Positions 57,496-64,000 of a stretch of 64,000 nt of DNA are shown piece by piece; the first letter of the stretch is position 1; the number at the start of each line of letters is the position of its first letter. Origin of the DNA: Acididesulfobacillus acetoxydans (GTDB taxonomy: Bacteria; Bacillota; Desulfitobacteriia; Desulfitobacteriales; Desulfitobacteriaceae). Below the pieces are notes generated by a model. The model ran no database searches, was not told the DNA's origin, and saw only the letters and a list, made by a program, of their open reading frames with translations. The stretch spans positions 1,798,001 to 1,862,000 of the forward strand of contig NZ_LR746496.1 of NCBI RefSeq assembly GCF_902729405.1, in the 5' to 3' direction. The translations under genes and the position numbers were made by a program.

Positions 57496-58998
57496 TTGGG
57501 TGACAGAACGGCCAAGGTTGACGTAGCGATTGTCGGAGCCGGTCCGGCCGGTTTATGGGCGGGTATCAGCGCGAGCGGAGCCGGTGCTGTCGTCTCGGTC
57601 ATAGATGAAAACTTGCGTCCCGGAGGCCAGTTAGTCAAACAAATTCATAAGTTTTTTGGCTCCGCCCAACATCATGCCGGACAAAGGGGAATGGCGATAG
57701 CCTCCGGCCTTTATCACCAGGCCGAAGCAGCAGGTTGCAGGTTTAGCTTGAATCGGCGTGTCTACGGAGTCTATGGCCGGGGTCCGTTTCGCTTGGCCAT
57801 GGCGACGGAGGGGGGAACAGAGTATCTGGACGCTCGCAGTTTGATCCTGGCCACTGGTGCAAGCGAAAATGCCTTGGCTTTCCCCGGCTGGACCTTGCCG
57901 GGAGTGATGACTGCCGGTGCAATTCAGACGCTGGTTAATCTGCAGCGCGTAGTACCCGGGCACAGGGTCTTGATGATCGGCGCCGGGAATGTGGGACTCA
58001 TTGTTTCCTATCAACTTCTGCTGGCTGGGATTTCCGTGGCCGCGGTGGTCGACAGTAAGCCGGATGTGGGGGGATATTGGGTTCACGCTGCCAAACTGGC
58101 TAAAGCGGGCGTTCCCCTTTTGACCGGACACACGATCCTTGGGGTACGGGGAGAGGAAAGAGTGAGGTCGGCTCTGGTGAAGGACCTTCGCTCTCCCCGG
58201 CAACCGGTCGAGATAGCGGTGGATACGGTTTGTCTGGCTGTGGGGATGACACCGTCCGTCCGCTTGGTCTCCTTACTCGGCGGACATCTAGTCTTTGAGG
58301 GCGGGAAAGGCGGTTTTGTTCCTGCCGGAGGAGAGACGGTCAGCGGCATTCCGGGATTGTTTGCTGCCGGGGATGCCTCTGGTGTGGCAGAGGCCTCAAT
58401 TGCCATGGAAGAAGGAAAAATGGCAGGCATTTGCGCCAGCCGTTATTTGGGACTGATTTCAGAGAAAGAAGAGCAAGAGAAATCACGCGGGATCCGAGAG
58501 ACGCTGGCAGAACTGCGTCAGCCCGTAAGGCCCGTCCGGGAAGAGTTCTCGCCGTCTCTGTCCCTTTTCTCATCTCCGGTCAGGCGTGTGATCATGGAGT
58601 GCCCCCAGGAGATCCCCTGCAACCCCTGTGAGAAAAATTGCCCCCGAGGAGCGATCAAAATCGGTCGGCCCATAACGAATAGGCCTCAGGTGGATCATGC
58701 CTTATGCAGTGGCTGCGGTAACTGTGTGGCAGTCTGCCCGGGCATGGCGTGTTATTTGCTGGAGTATGATCGCGGGGGTGAGAAAGCGAAATTGTCGTTT
58801 GCCTATGAGGGATGGCCGCTTGTCCATCGTGGGGATTGGGTTATGGCCGTGGCCGGGGATGGGCGGAAACTGGGACGGGTCCAAGTAGAAAAAGTGAAAA
58901 GCCTAAAAGCCTACAGTGCCACTTCGGTGGTAACAGTGGCAGCCGGGCCGGAGTTGGCCCCATATATCCGGGGTATGGCCAGGGGGGAAAATGGGTGA
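57496..58998 (+). CDS. HcnB/OoxA-like FAD-NAD(P) oxidoreductase with ferredoxin motifs
   Basis: A 500-residue flavoprotein. The N-terminal FAD site is VAIVGAGPAGLWAGI, the second nucleotide site is VLMIGAGNVGLIVSYQ, and the FAD C-loop is IPGLFAAGDASGV. After residue 365 come cysteine motifs CPQEIPCNPCEKNCP and CSGCGNCVAVCPG for one or two 4Fe-4S clusters. In Hcn/Oox enzymes the C-terminus instead carries a BFD-like domain, which here is a separate gene. TTG at 57496 follows GAGGGAGG. It overlaps the next gene by 4 bp. Confidence 0.87.
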   Translation: MGDRTAKVDVAIVGAGPAGLWAGISASGAGAVVSVIDENLRPGGQLVKQIHKFFGSAQHHAGQRGMAIASGLYHQAEAAGCRFSLNRRVYGVYGRGPFRLAMATEGGTEYLDARSLILATGASENALAFPGWTLPGVMTAGAIQTLVNLQRVVPGHRVLMIGAGNVGLIVSYQLLLAGISVAAVVDSKPDVGGYWVHAAKLAKAGVPLLTGHTILGVRGEERVRSALVKDLRSPRQPVEIAVDTVCLAVGMTPSVRLVSLLGGHLVFEGGKGGFVPAGGETVSGIPGLFAAGDASGVAEASIAMEEGKMAGICASRYLGLISEKEEQEKSRGIRETLAELRQPVRPVREEFSPSLSLFSSPVRRVIMECPQEIPCNPCEKNCPRGAIKIGRPITNRPQVDHALCSGCGNCVAVCPGMACYLLEYDRGGEKAKLSFAYEGWPLVHRGDWVMAVAGDGRKLGRVQVEKVKSLKAYSATSVVTVAAGPELAPYIRGMARGENG

Positions 58999-60182
58999 AG
59001 GAAACGTGGGATGTGGTCGTTGTCGGTGCCGGTATGGTCGGCCTGGCCGTGGCCTATGAACTGAGCCGGCGGAATTTGCGTGTCGCTTTGCTGGATAAGG
59101 GCGGCCTGGGGCAGGGTGCCTCTGCCGCTAACTGCGGTTTAGTGCTGGCATCTGACGCTGAGCCGGGACTTAGTCGAGACCTGACGCTGGAGGGTTTCCG
59201 TCTCCTATCGACGCTGTCTGCTCGCTTGGGATATGACTTTGAATTTGAACAAAAAACGTTTTTGCAGGCGCTCATCAGCGAAACCGAACTGGCCGAAGCG
59301 GAAGAGATGCTAAACGGTCCCCTGTCTAAACCCCTGCATTTCAGGCTCTTGACTCCGGAAGAAAGTAGGCGTTACGAGCCTTATCTGGACACGAAGGACG
59401 CCCTGGCCGTATTCCACAGTTTGCAGGCGGTGGTCAACCCCCTTCAGTTATTGTTTGCCTATTATCGGGCCGCACGGCGCCAAGGTGTAACGTGGTTTCC
59501 CAAAACAGAAGTTCGGGGTTTTTCCGATTACGGCAATGCACAGGTCGCCGTGCAAACTGAGAGGGGAGAGTTTAAAGCGCGCAAGGTAATAGTGGCGGCG
59601 GGTGCCTGGAGTGCAAAACTCCTTTCCCCCTTGCCAGTGGAGCTCCCTATGGCTTTCATTCAGGGAGAAGCGATGGTGACAGAAGCGCTGCCTTCTTTAC
59701 TCAGCTGCTGTACGGGACTTTTCACTTCGGATCGGATCGATCTTGAGAAAGCCTTAGGTGCAGACTTGCTTGCCGGTAAGCAAAGTGGGCTAGAAGAAAC
59801 CAGCTGCCTTGAACTGGATGTCAGGCAAATGCAAGGCGGCAATTTGCTCATCGGTCAGAAGACAGACTACAATTCCGCATACCGGGATACGGTTTCATGG
59901 AATGGCATGGGTCTCATGGCCGGGCAGGTGCTGAGGTGGTTTCCGACACTGCGGGCTGTCCGTGTGTTGCGCACCTGGGTGAGTCCGGTAGCGTTTACGC
60001 CGGACCATCAGCCCTTGCTCGGTCCCCTTCCCCATTTTGAGAATATTTTTCTGGCTACCGGTTTTAAGAGTACTATCGTGTTGACGCCTATTGTAGCCGA
60101 ATTAGCGGCGGATTGGGCTTGTGACGCGAACATGCCGTATGACCTGGGGGAATTTCGGCCGGCAAGATTTGGAGAGGAGTGA
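58995..60182 (+). CDS. HcnC-like FAD-dependent amine/D-amino acid dehydrogenase
   Basis: A 395-residue DAO-family flavoprotein: VVVVGAGMVGLAVAYELSRR (FAD site), GQGASAANCGLV, and the C-terminal LATGFKSTIVLTP. It is the catalytic subunit and would oxidise a secondary or primary amine such as sarcosine, N-methyl amino acid, proline or hydroxyproline. GTG at 58995 overlaps the previous stop, with AGGGGGG upstream. It contains one AAAACGTTTT decamer at 59253-59262. Confidence 0.9.
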   Translation: MKETWDVVVVGAGMVGLAVAYELSRRNLRVALLDKGGLGQGASAANCGLVLASDAEPGLSRDLTLEGFRLLSTLSARLGYDFEFEQKTFLQALISETELAEAEEMLNGPLSKPLHFRLLTPEESRRYEPYLDTKDALAVFHSLQAVVNPLQLLFAYYRAARRQGVTWFPKTEVRGFSDYGNAQVAVQTERGEFKARKVIVAAGAWSAKLLSPLPVELPMAFIQGEAMVTEALPSLLSCCTGLFTSDRIDLEKALGADLLAGKQSGLEETSCLELDVRQMQGGNLLIGQKTDYNSAYRDTVSWNGMGLMAGQVLRWFPTLRAVRVLRTWVSPVAFTPDHQPLLGPLPHFENIFLATGFKSTIVLTPIVAELAADWACDANMPYDLGEFRPARFGEE

Positions 60183-60191
60183 TTATGAAAG

Positions 60192-60497
60192 ATGGTTGAA
60201 AAAGATCTTGTCAAAGATGTTGTTATTTGCCGTTGCGAAGAGGTTACCCGGGCCGAGATCGGGCAGGTGATCAGGGAGGGACTGTGGGATATAGACGAAA
60301 TCAGAAAGTTTTCCCGGGCAGGTATGGGGCTATGCCAAGGCAGGACCTGCCAGAAATTACTCTGTCAAGTGGTAAAGGAGGAATTGGGGGGAGATCCTTT
60401 GGAACTGGGGGCCGATCTCTTGGACCGGTTGCCGAAAGAGCGTCCGCCGCTCGGGGCGACAAAACTGGGCGAACTGGTACCTTGTTCGGAGGGTTGA
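60192..60497 (+). CDS. BFD-like 2Fe-2S protein
   Basis: A 101-residue protein with bacterioferritin-associated-ferredoxin-like ligands ICRCEEVTRAEI and GLCQGRTCQ. This domain usually forms the C-terminus of HcnB/OoxA-type subunits; here it is free and completes the dehydrogenase of the three preceding genes. The last 30 residues are less conserved-looking. ATG at 60192 is 9 bp after the previous stop, within GGAGAGGAG...ATG spacing. Confidence 0.88.
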   Translation: MVEKDLVKDVVICRCEEVTRAEIGQVIREGLWDIDEIRKFSRAGMGLCQGRTCQKLLCQVVKEELGGDPLELGADLLDRLPKERPPLGATKLGELVPCSEG

Positions 60498-60535
60498 CCA
60501 ACAAAGAAACAACTTAGGAAGAGGAGGACAAAGAC

Positions 60536-61849
60536 ATGAATGCGACAGAACAATATTTGGCAAAGAGAGACAAGTACCTCATGGCCCAGGCCCGGCACCA
60601 ACTCTACCGGAAGCCCCTGATTGTGGAAAGAGGCTCGATGGAGTACCTTTATGACATTGAGGGTCGGGAATATCTCGACTGTTTCAGCGGGATTTTGGTG
60701 ACCAATTGCGGCCATTGCAACCCTGAAATCAACGCCGCGGCCAGAGAACAGTTGGATAAACTCCAACACACCTCTACCTTCTTTTTGACCAGACCCATGC
60801 TTGACTTGGCGGAGAAATTGGCGGAAATCACTCCGGAAGGGCTTGTGCGCAGTTTCTTTGTCAATTCCGGCAGTGAAGCGGTTGACGGTGCCATCTTGCT
60901 GGCCCGTAAATATACGGGCAGCAAAACGATTATTCCTGTAAAGATGGCTTATCACGGCCGGACACAGCTGGCCAGTTCCTGTACAAACATCAGTATTTAT
61001 AGTGACGAAGAACCGGGCAGTGAAGTGCTTAATATCCGCTTCGGTTACAACGGCTATTGCTATCGCTGCCCTTTCCAGGCTAAATACCCCGAGTGCGGAC
61101 TAAAATGTGCCCATGCTGTGGAAGAATTAATCCGGCAGTCGCCGGAGAAACAGATTGCCGCTATTTTGGTAGAACCGATTCAAGGTGTAGGCGGTGTGAT
61201 CACTCCCCCGCCCGGTTACTTGGAGGTCCTTGAGCACATTGCCCACTATTACGGCGGTTTACTTATCATAGATGAAGTCCAGTCAGGGTTGGGTCGAACC
61301 GGCCGCATGTTTGCTACGAGTGAGAGCGGTGTCTCCGCGGACATTCTTTGCCTGGGAAAAGGCCTGGCCAACGGATTGCCCTTGGCTGCTTACATTGCCA
61401 AAGACGGAATCGGTGAAAGCATTGACTACCCGACTTTCAGCACTTTTGGCGGCAATCCTCTCAGCAGTGCCACGGCCTTAGCCACCATCGACTATCTCAT
61501 CGAACACCGTTTAGCGGAAAAAGCCGAAAGAGCAGGGGAACGATTTCGGCAGGGTCTGGAGGAAATTGCCCGCGAGAGTCGCTGGGTAGGGGAAGTCAGA
61601 GGAAGAGGATTGTTCCTGGCTATGGAGCTTGTGCGGGAGCCGGGGTCCAAAGAACCGGCGACGGAGGAAACTCTGGCGATTATCAACGAATGCAAAGAGA
61701 ATGGCCTGATAGTAGGTAAGTCAGGGCCATTTACCAATGTGCTGAGGGTGGGGCCGGCGCTCACCATTACGGACGAGCAGATTGATCAGGCTTTGGCGAT
61801 TTTGCGCCGCGCGTTTAAAACCGTGGAAGAAAAGATGGGGGTTCGTTAA
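60536..61849 (+). CDS. class III (omega) aminotransferase
   Basis: A 437-residue PLP enzyme of the class III family (AGXT2, GABA, ornithine-type). Motifs: FFVNSGSEAVDGAILLARKY, LLIIDEVQSGLGRTG, the PLP lysine in LCLGKGLANG and FSTFGGNPLSSA. An unusual cysteine-containing insert YCYRCPFQAKYPECGLKC lies near residue 180. It is seen in some relatives acting on beta-alanine or aminoisobutyrate, from memory only. ATG follows GAAGAGGAGG. It probably takes the amine product of the preceding dehydrogenase or a downstream omega-amino acid. Confidence 0.93.
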   Translation: MNATEQYLAKRDKYLMAQARHQLYRKPLIVERGSMEYLYDIEGREYLDCFSGILVTNCGHCNPEINAAAREQLDKLQHTSTFFLTRPMLDLAEKLAEITPEGLVRSFFVNSGSEAVDGAILLARKYTGSKTIIPVKMAYHGRTQLASSCTNISIYSDEEPGSEVLNIRFGYNGYCYRCPFQAKYPECGLKCAHAVEELIRQSPEKQIAAILVEPIQGVGGVITPPPGYLEVLEHIAHYYGGLLIIDEVQSGLGRTGRMFATSESGVSADILCLGKGLANGLPLAAYIAKDGIGESIDYPTFSTFGGNPLSSATALATIDYLIEHRLAEKAERAGERFRQGLEEIARESRWVGEVRGRGLFLAMELVREPGSKEPATEETLAIINECKENGLIVGKSGPFTNVLRVGPALTITDEQIDQALAILRRAFKTVEEKMGVR

Positions 61850-61851
61850 CC

Positions 61852-62466
61852 ATGGCCCGGATATTGGGGATTAGCGGCAGCCCGCGCAAAGCGGCGACGT
61901 ACTACTGCGTGGAAGAAGCCCTGGCGGAGGTGCGCCGGCACGGGATCGAGGTGGAGTTCTTTGCCTTAGCCGGCAAACAATTCAGCCTTTGTATTCATTG
62001 TGACCGGTGTCTGAAGGCCAATAGCCTGGAGTGCGTGCGCTCACAGGACGATTTAAGCGGCTGGGCAACAAAATTCCTTGAGTTTGACGGCTATATCATC
62101 GGCTCACCGGTATACGACATGAACATTAGTGCCCAACTTCAGGGTTTCTTTAACCGGATGCGGGCTAACTGGCTTATACTGGAAAAGAACCCGGACTTTT
62201 ATGCCCGAAAATTCGGCGGTGCGATCGCTGTGGGGGGAACACGGCACGGCGGGCAGGAGTTAGTGTTAAATGCACTGAATAACTATTATCTCTCCTTAGG
62301 TATTAAAGTAGTCAGTGCCGGAGCGCAGGCCTATAACGGTGCCGCCGTCTGGTCCAAAGACCGGAGGGCGGAAGGGGTAAAAGAAGACCATATCGGCGTG
62401 GAATCCGTACGCGCCATCGGCCGGGCAGTGGCTTTGGCTGTAAAAAATGAAGTGCGTGAGCATTGA
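61852..62466 (+). CDS. NADPH-dependent FMN reductase-like (iron-sulfur) flavoprotein
   Basis: A 204-residue flavodoxin-like protein with the FMN phosphate loop GISGSPRKAATYYCVEEAL, a CIHCDRCLKANSLEC cysteine region (possible 4Fe-4S as in ISF proteins) and GSPVYDMNISAQLQGFFNR. It starts 2 bp after the aminotransferase stop. It may act as electron carrier for the dehydrogenase or UbiD-related flavin supply; neither is shown by the sequence. Confidence 0.88.
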   Translation: MARILGISGSPRKAATYYCVEEALAEVRRHGIEVEFFALAGKQFSLCIHCDRCLKANSLECVRSQDDLSGWATKFLEFDGYIIGSPVYDMNISAQLQGFFNRMRANWLILEKNPDFYARKFGGAIAVGGTRHGGQELVLNALNNYYLSLGIKVVSAGAQAYNGAAVWSKDRRAEGVKEDHIGVESVRAIGRAVALAVKNEVREH

Positions 62467-62483
62467 GGGAGTTGTAGGACTAA

Positions 62484-63275
62484 ATGTTGCCTGTACAGAA
62501 TGCACCGCTTTACACAAAGGTAGCGGAAAGATTGGTGGAACTGATAAAAGGGGGGGTTTGGCCGGACAATGTTTTGCCTGCGGAAGAGCAATTGGGAAAA
62601 ACGCTGGGAGTGAGTAAACCGACGCTCCGGGAGGCGTTGGCCGAACTTACCTCGCAAGGAATCATTGCCAAAAAACACGGTTTAGGCAACATTGTTATCC
62701 CTAGTGCCTTAAAAGCGAGATTCCGCTTTGATTTGAAATTGGATTTTATTGACATGCTCAGCACGGAAGGATATGAGGTCTCTCTCTTCCAATCATATCA
62801 CCGTTTTGAAGATTCGGCCCAGGAGGCGGTTTCACCAGGGACCCACCTTGTTTATGACGAGTTCGTGATGGCTGATAAGCACCCCGCTATCAAGCTGACC
62901 ATGCGCATTCCCCGCAATCTTCTCAATAGAGAAGTGCAGCCAAATCTCCGGATCGGTAACATGTTTTCCTTTATTTTTGACTATACCGGCGAGGTTATTA
63001 ATCACTCTGTCGTCAACATCGTTCCAGCCTTGGCCGGGGCGAGTTTGAGCCGAATATTTGGTATCGGTCAAGAAGAGCCGGTTGTTTCCTGGCGGGAGAT
63101 ATTTCATAATATGCAAGACAAAAAACTTTGTTTTACGCGCATTTATTTCAACCCTAAGATCATGAAGCTTACTATGTTGAGGAAAGGTTCTTACCCCCAC
63201 GAAACGGGATGCCCGGTTTTTGTCTGCACCGATTTAGAGGAAGCCGTGCTGGAGGCTGCCCACTCGGAAAATTGA
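62484..63275 (+). CDS. GntR family transcriptional regulator
   Basis: A 263-residue GntR/HutC regulator. The N-terminal winged HTH (about 8-70) has LPAEEQLGKTLGVSKPTLREAL. The C-terminal ligand domain (about 75-260) is UTRA-like. ATG at 62484 follows GGGAG. It lies between the aminotransferase/flavoprotein genes and an amidohydrolase, and most probably regulates this part of the island in response to a pathway metabolite. Confidence 0.92.
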   Translation: MLPVQNAPLYTKVAERLVELIKGGVWPDNVLPAEEQLGKTLGVSKPTLREALAELTSQGIIAKKHGLGNIVIPSALKARFRFDLKLDFIDMLSTEGYEVSLFQSYHRFEDSAQEAVSPGTHLVYDEFVMADKHPAIKLTMRIPRNLLNREVQPNLRIGNMFSFIFDYTGEVINHSVVNIVPALAGASLSRIFGIGQEEPVVSWREIFHNMQDKKLCFTRIYFNPKIMKLTMLRKGSYPHETGCPVFVCTDLEEAVLEAAHSEN

Positions 63276-63285
63276 GGTGAGTGCC

Positions 63286-64000
63286 ATGAAAATCCTGATA
63301 AAGAATACCACGATCGTGACCGTCAATCCGGCGCGGGAGGTGCTAGCGGACGCCGCCCTTGTGGTTGAAGGAAATAAGATAGCCGACTTGGGCCCTTCTG
63401 TCTCCCTCGAGAAAATACATGCAAACGTGGATGTGGAAATTGATGCCAAGGGTAAGATTGTCTTTCCCGGTTTGGTGAATACTCATACGCATTTGTTCCA
63501 GCAGTTACTCAAAGGCTTGAGTGATGACCGCCAGGTGGCACAATGGTTCAGTCAAATGACAGCCCCCTGTGCCGAACGCTTAACGGCCGAGAATGTTTAT
63601 GTGGCGGCCTTGGCCGGATGCATGGAGACAGTGCGCAGCGGGGTAACGACCTTGGTTGATTTTATGTATGCCCACCCTCAGCCCGAGCTTTCTGATGCCG
63701 TGATCCAGGCCTTTAAGGAGTTGGGTATCAGGGGAATTTTGGCCAGGGGCGTAATGACCGCGGGGGGAAAGTACGGAGTGTCAGCGCCTTTGCGCGAAGA
63801 ATTGCCTGCGGTGAAACGTGATGTGGAACGGTTGTTCAAAAAGTTTCACCAATCATCTAATCGGAGAGTACGGATTTGGCTCGCTCCCTCCACGGTTTGG
63901 ACGAATACAGTGGATAGCCTCAGGGCGATGTGGTATTTGGCTCAGAACAATGACTCCGGCATGACCGTGCATATATCCGAATCTCAATTTGACCGCGAGG
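63286..64000 (+). CDS. amidohydrolase (TrzN/SsnA-type), cut by window edge
   Basis: The first 238 residues are present. The metal motif is VNTHTHLFQQ, and later HISESQF supplies a further histidine ligand. The start MKILIKNTTIVTVNPAREVL is the family's small beta-sandwich. It resembles the complete amidohydrolase at 42165 in type. ATG at 63286 follows GAGGTGAG. Its position at the end of the island suggests deamination or ring hydrolysis of a heterocyclic intermediate. Confidence 0.9.
   Translation, partial: MKILIKNTTIVTVNPAREVLADAALVVEGNKIADLGPSVSLEKIHANVDVEIDAKGKIVFPGLVNTHTHLFQQLLKGLSDDRQVAQWFSQMTAPCAERLTAENVYVAALAGCMETVRSGVTTLVDFMYAHPQPELSDAVIQAFKELGIRGILARGVMTAGGKYGVSAPLREELPAVKRDVERLFKKFHQSSNRRVRIWLAPSTVWTNTVDSLRAMWYLAQNNDSGMTVHISESQFDRE

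Noticed and set aside
59253-59262. Functional LacI operator inside the HcnC-like gene
   Set aside because: The decamer matches, but it encodes Lys-Thr-Phe in a conserved-looking coding stretch far from a promoter. Kept only as a note in the operator finding.

Overview
The window looks like the chromosome of an anaerobic or facultatively anaerobic, probably spore-forming Firmicute of the Clostridia/Peptococcaceae type. This is an inference from the gene families: lutCBA-type lactate oxidation, a ComFB-like protein, a TPP riboswitch ahead of a complete thi operon, demethylmenaquinone methylation, corrinoid methyltransferases of the MttB superfamily, a likely selenoprotein, strong AGGAGG-type ribosome binding sites and frequent GTG/TTG starts. 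I did not compute a taxonomic assignment. No rRNA, tRNA, CRISPR array, phage or insertion sequence was recognised.

Region 1 (1-16.5 kb) is mostly housekeeping and orphan genes. It holds a partial class V aminotransferase, a CC/Se-motif protein in its cysteine form, a cbiJ/cobK-type reductase overlapping a convergent LysE exporter, an OmpR/histidine kinase pair, and a 46-residue orphan peptide with its own promoter and terminator. It continues with lutC and a fused LutB-LutA protein, a structured untranslated stretch ending in a terminator (about 9.07-9.43 kb), a HAD hydrolase, RidA, rubredoxin, a Ski2-like helicase, a Crp/Fnr regulator and several unknowns.

Region 2 (16.5-26.2 kb) begins with a CsoR/CstR-like operator and a two-thioredoxin-fold oxidoreductase. 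An in-frame TGA stands exactly where the first cysteine of its second CxxC motif should be, so it is very probably selenocysteine. A GH18 protein follows, then a TPP-riboswitch operon thiS-thiG-thiH-thiF/thiE fusion-thiC, a small zinc-ribbon gene whose ribosome binding site lies in a long hairpin, and menG.

Region 3 (26.4-64 kb) is one long co-directional catabolic island, controlled by at least a LacI-type repressor, a sigma-54-like promoter and a GntR regulator. It encodes two UroD-family (MtaA/MtbA-like) methyltransferases around a ribose-type ABC transporter, then two MttB-superfamily methyltransferases without pyrrolysine, each with a corrinoid protein, around a hydantoinase/oxoprolinase-family ATPase. 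Next come a UbiD-family decarboxylase, an SsnA-like amidohydrolase, a PreA-like ferredoxin-flavoprotein, a YgeY-like M20 hydrolase and a molybdenum hydroxylase set with two Mo subunits. The island ends with an OpuC-type betaine transporter, a glutamine amidotransferase, an HcnABC-like amine dehydrogenase, a class III aminotransferase, a flavoprotein, the GntR regulator and a second amidohydrolase cut by the window end. My reading is uptake of an N-methylated, perhaps heterocyclic, compound, corrinoid-dependent demethylation, then hydroxylation, ring opening and amine oxidation. The substrate cannot be read from the sequence.

The strongest candidates for something undescribed are the selenocysteine oxidoreductase, the methyltransferase/molybdenum-hydroxylase island with its paired LacI operators 94 bp apart, and the structured RNA-like region near 9.2 kb.
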